DNA from: an uncultured Flavobacteriales bacterium
GTDB taxonomy: Bacteria; Bacteroidota; Bacteroidia; Flavobacteriales_D; Crocinitomicaceae
NCBI GenBank assembly: GCA_903945495.1
Contig: CAJAVU010000021.1
Location: 124,001 to 188,000 of the forward strand
Direction of reading: 5' to 3'
DNA length: 64,000 nucleotides
Shown: positions 62,601-64,000 of the stretch, in pieces
Numbering within the stretch: the stretch's first letter is position 1
Layout: every line of letters begins with the position of its first letter
Notes under the pieces: generated by a model
Databases searched by the model: none
Told to the model about the DNA's origin: nothing
Seen by the model: the letters and a program-made list of their open reading frames with translations, nothing else
Translations under genes and position numbers: made by a program

Positions 62601-64000
62601 TATTGTCTCCACTAGGATATACAAATGCAGTTGTTCCTTCCGTTAACGCTGTAGGTTGTGTCAATGTAATTGAAGAAGGAATTGTACATCCATTCACATC
62701 GGTTACTAAAACTGTATACGTTCCGATTGGTAAACCCGCAATATCTTCTGTGATTGCACCAGTTGACCATAAATAAGTGTAAGCTGGGTTACCTCCGTTA
62801 ATTGTTAAATCAACTGAACCATCACTCAATCCAAAACAACTAATGTTACTTCCTGAAGGATATGTAAATGCAGTAATTCCTTGCGAAAGCGCTGTTGGTT
62901 GTGTCAAAGTAATTGTACTCGTGATTTGACAACCATTTTGATCTGTCACTAACACATTGTACGTTCCTGCCGGTACATTTGTTAGATCCTGAGAGGTTGC
63001 ACCGTTACTCCATGCGTATGTGTATGGTCCAACTCCACCATTTATTGTTAAATCTATTGAACCATCACTTAAACCAATACAACTAATGTTTGTTCCTGAT
63101 GGATAAACGAATGCTGAAATTGTTTGTGTCATTCCAGCTGGCGATGTTAAAGTAACTGCACTTGTTGTTTGACAACCATTTAAATCTGTAACTGTTACAG
63201 AATATGCTCCTGCTGGCAATAAAGAAATATCTTGGTTGTTAGAACCGTTTGACCAAACATATGTGTATCCAGGATTTCCACCAGCCACAGTTAAATCGAT
63301 TGAACCATCAGGTAAACAACCAGAAACGTTGAATCCTCCAGGATAGACAAATGGCGTAACATTCGAAGTTAAAAGAGTCGGTTGAACCAATGTAATCGTT
63401 GAAGGAATTGAACATCCATTTACATCAGTAACAGTAACATTATAAGTTCCTGATGGTACATTACTCAAATCTTGGGTAATTGCTCCGTTCGACCATGCGT
63501 ATGAGTATGCTGGACTTCCACCATTGATTGTCAAATCAACATTTCCGTCAGATAATCCAAAACAACTGATGTTTGTTCCTGAAGGATAAATCGTTGCACT
63601 GATATTTTGAGTTAATGCTGTCGGTTGCGTCAATGTGATCGTTGATGGAATTGTACATCCATTCACATCCGTTACAGTCACAGAATAAGTTCCTGCTGGA
63701 ATTGCTGCTAAGTCTTGTGACGTTGCGCCGTTTGACCAAACGTATGTGTAACCTGGATTTCCTCCATTGATCGTTAAATCAACCAAACCATCAGATAATC
63801 CGAAACAACTAATGTTTGTTCCACTTGGGAAAGTTGGCGACGAAATTCCTTGAGTTAATGCTGTCGGTTGTGTAAGTGTTACTCCTGTTGCGATAGTACA
63901 ACCATTAACGTCTGTTACTAAGACATTATACGTTCCAGCTTGGACATTGGTTAAATCTTGCGTTAATGCTCCATTTGACCATGAATACGAATAACCAGGA
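59623..64000 (-). CDS. Giant SprB-repeat surface protein with gliding-type C-terminal domain (partial)
   Basis: The minus-strand frame is open from the right edge to 59623; at least 1458 residues are visible and the start is outside. The upstream part consists of about fifteen SprB-type repeats (NISCFGLSDG, VDLTINGG, GYTYVWSNGAT, LPAGTYTVTVTDVNGC), each about 81 residues. Near the end lie a PKD-like domain (YYWNFGDGSEWSTVENPYHQF) and the gliding-motility C-terminal domain (YVPNTITPDGDEYNNDFFP, LLIFNRWGELLFES, WDGTYKGELVQDGTYTWKI), which is the T9SS type B signal. It is probably a large T9SS-exported adhesin used in surface attachment or gliding. Confidence 0.92.
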   Translation of the reverse strand, partial: PGYSYSWSNGALTQDLTNVQAGTYNVLVTDVNGCTIATGVTLTQPTALTQGISSPTFPSGTNISCFGLSDGLVDLTINGGNPGYTYVWSNGATSQDLAAIPAGTYSVTVTDVNGCTIPSTITLTQPTALTQNISATIYPSGTNISCFGLSDGNVDLTINGGSPAYSYAWSNGAITQDLSNVPSGTYNVTVTDVNGCSIPSTITLVQPTLLTSNVTPFVYPGGFNVSGCLPDGSIDLTVAGGNPGYTYVWSNGSNNQDISLLPAGAYSVTVTDLNGCQTTSAVTLTSPAGMTQTISAFVYPSGTNISCIGLSDGSIDLTINGGVGPYTYAWSNGATSQDLTNVPAGTYNVLVTDQNGCQITSTITLTQPTALSQGITAFTYPSGSNISCFGLSDGSVDLTINGGNPAYTYLWSTGAITEDIAGLPIGTYTVLVTDVNGCTIPSSITLTQPTALTEGTTAFVYPSGDNISCFGLSDGSVNLTIGGGSPGYTYVWNTGATTQDIASLPAGTYTVTTTDLNGCTINSSITLVEPTALTQTVSAFTYPSGTNISCFGLSDGSIDLVPANGSPAYTYAWSTGATTQDLTNLPAGTYNVIITDLNGCTLPSSITLVEPTALTQGVSAFTYPSGSNISCFGFNDGSIDLTIGGGNPGYTYLWNNGFTTEDIGSLLAGTYTVVVTDVNGCTIPSAITLFEPTPLNAATAGSTFIGGNNISCFGFSDGTVDLSMGGGSPNYTYLWSTGATTEDISNLPIGTYSVTATDINGCQISSTITLTEPTPMTYSETLSIYSGGYNVTGCAADGSIDLSVAGSIPGYTYSWSNGPISQDIANLAAGTYTVTITDANGCILVVDTTLVPAPQVTTTTQVTSNYNGQDISCFGVSDGAISATPAGGAPGYTYDWTNFAGTSISTLQNPTGLPSGIYTVTVTDQNGCTTTNNITLVDPPAFTFGVGVSTNYNGQDISCFGMSDGGIDLTVSGATPGYTFAWTNGAGAAVSAIEDPVGLPDETYTVLVTDLNGCTFTTAITLTEPPLLTGVPSVTSDYNGQDVSCFGSTDGAVTIVPNGGTPTYSYLWTDPTANTIGANQNQAGVGAGTYGVTITDVNGCTFNTTILVTQPPLLTTGTTILTNYFGQAVSCEGATDGSVQADPTGGTPGYSYSWNTVPAQSTNPAVNMGTGTYTVVVTDANGCIASNVVTLTANPLPTFDLPPVVYSCEGYPVAIDSQSEPGSSCTWVFSDGQVINDCGPVYVNFPNTPNCYDVQLSVINAQGCSNSISMTNFICVVPNPNASFSAEDYTLSMSNDGTFFHNTSTGAQDYYWNFGDGSEWSTVENPYHQFPIEDTEINFNVWLYAVSEYGCIDSTERIIDVEEELIIYVPNTITPDGDEYNNDFFPVLSSGFSEDGYSLLIFNRWGELLFESHDISVGWDGTYKGELVQDGTYTWKITAKNKKNDDKEEYVGHVNVLQ
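60425..64000 (-). repeat. Tandem 243-bp SprB repeats (coding)
   Basis: The coding sequence repeats with a period of 243 bp (81 residues) through most of this span; for example the block encoding NISCFGLSDG recurs at about 63800 and 63557. The first eight to ten copies from the right edge are most alike. Copies nearer the C-terminus (left) are shorter or more diverged (YNGQDISCFG types). Confidence 0.9.

Noticed and set aside
60425-64000. CRISPR-like or satellite repeat array
   Set aside because: The 243-bp repeats are coding throughout, in frame, and give SprB-type protein repeats.

Overview
The window is AT-rich bacterial DNA from a member of the Bacteroidota, most likely Flavobacteriales. 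It carries type IX secretion (T9SS) genes and C-terminal sorting domains, SprB-type adhesin repeats, a bacilliredoxin, porZ next to recO, and recurrent promoter elements of the TAnnTTTG type with TTG 19-21 bp upstream. The overall flavour suggests the Fluviicola/Crocinitomix branch, but that placement is inference; no rRNA or other decisive marker is present.

Region 1 (1-19600) is most of a flexirubin/aryl-polyene pigment cluster. A leftward operon runs from about 7110 off the left edge: methyltransferase, tyrosine/histidine-type ammonia-lyase, ketoreductase, ketosynthase, acyl carrier protein, LpxL-like acyltransferase, dehydratase-like protein, thioesterase and a second ketosynthase cut by the edge. 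A divergent rightward operon (7206-15376) encodes a desaturase-like flavoprotein, a 1267-residue protein joining an MMPL exporter, a PlsC-type acyltransferase and a methyltransferase, a second desaturase-like flavoprotein, and a flavoprotein with halogenase signatures. A leftward trio (18988-15414) supplies a C45 acyltransferase-like protein, an adenylate-forming ligase and a secreted protein. A phosphopantetheinyl transferase (19064) can activate the carrier protein. Together they suggest tyrosine to 4-coumarate, ligation to the carrier protein, iterative type II polyene extension, ring tailoring (O-methylation and possibly halogenation), esterification and export.

Region 2 (19679-31910): a secreted protein, arfB-like release factor, a VWA/MoxR-type ATPase pair, a glycine-rich T9SS cargo, an OmpA/PD40 lipoprotein, a tRNA-Arg(TCG) locus with a decayed tRNA copy and a 57-bp tandem repeat made from the tRNA 5' end, then porZ and recO.

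Region 3 (31980-46761) is mainly housekeeping: a peptide-binding lipoprotein, trpS, plsC-like, gatC, an MFS exporter, RDD protein, M42 peptidase, radA, a GxxExxY protein flanked by short degenerate repeats, a UbiA-like membrane protein with no normal start codon, two LPS-type glycosyltransferases, a LysM lytic transglycosylase, gatA and tatA.

Region 4 (46894-59567): the rimP-nusA-infB operon, whose short leader contains a perfect terminator hairpin; a DUF3109 protein; a T9SS cargo; nrdA-nrdB, with a decayed copy of the nrdA 3' end behind it; comF-like, a DAO-family flavoenzyme and a bacilliredoxin.

Region 5 (59623-64000) is the C-terminal part of a giant SprB-repeat cell-surface protein with an 81-residue repeat. 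It runs off the right edge.

All assignments come from reading the sequence; no database search was run.
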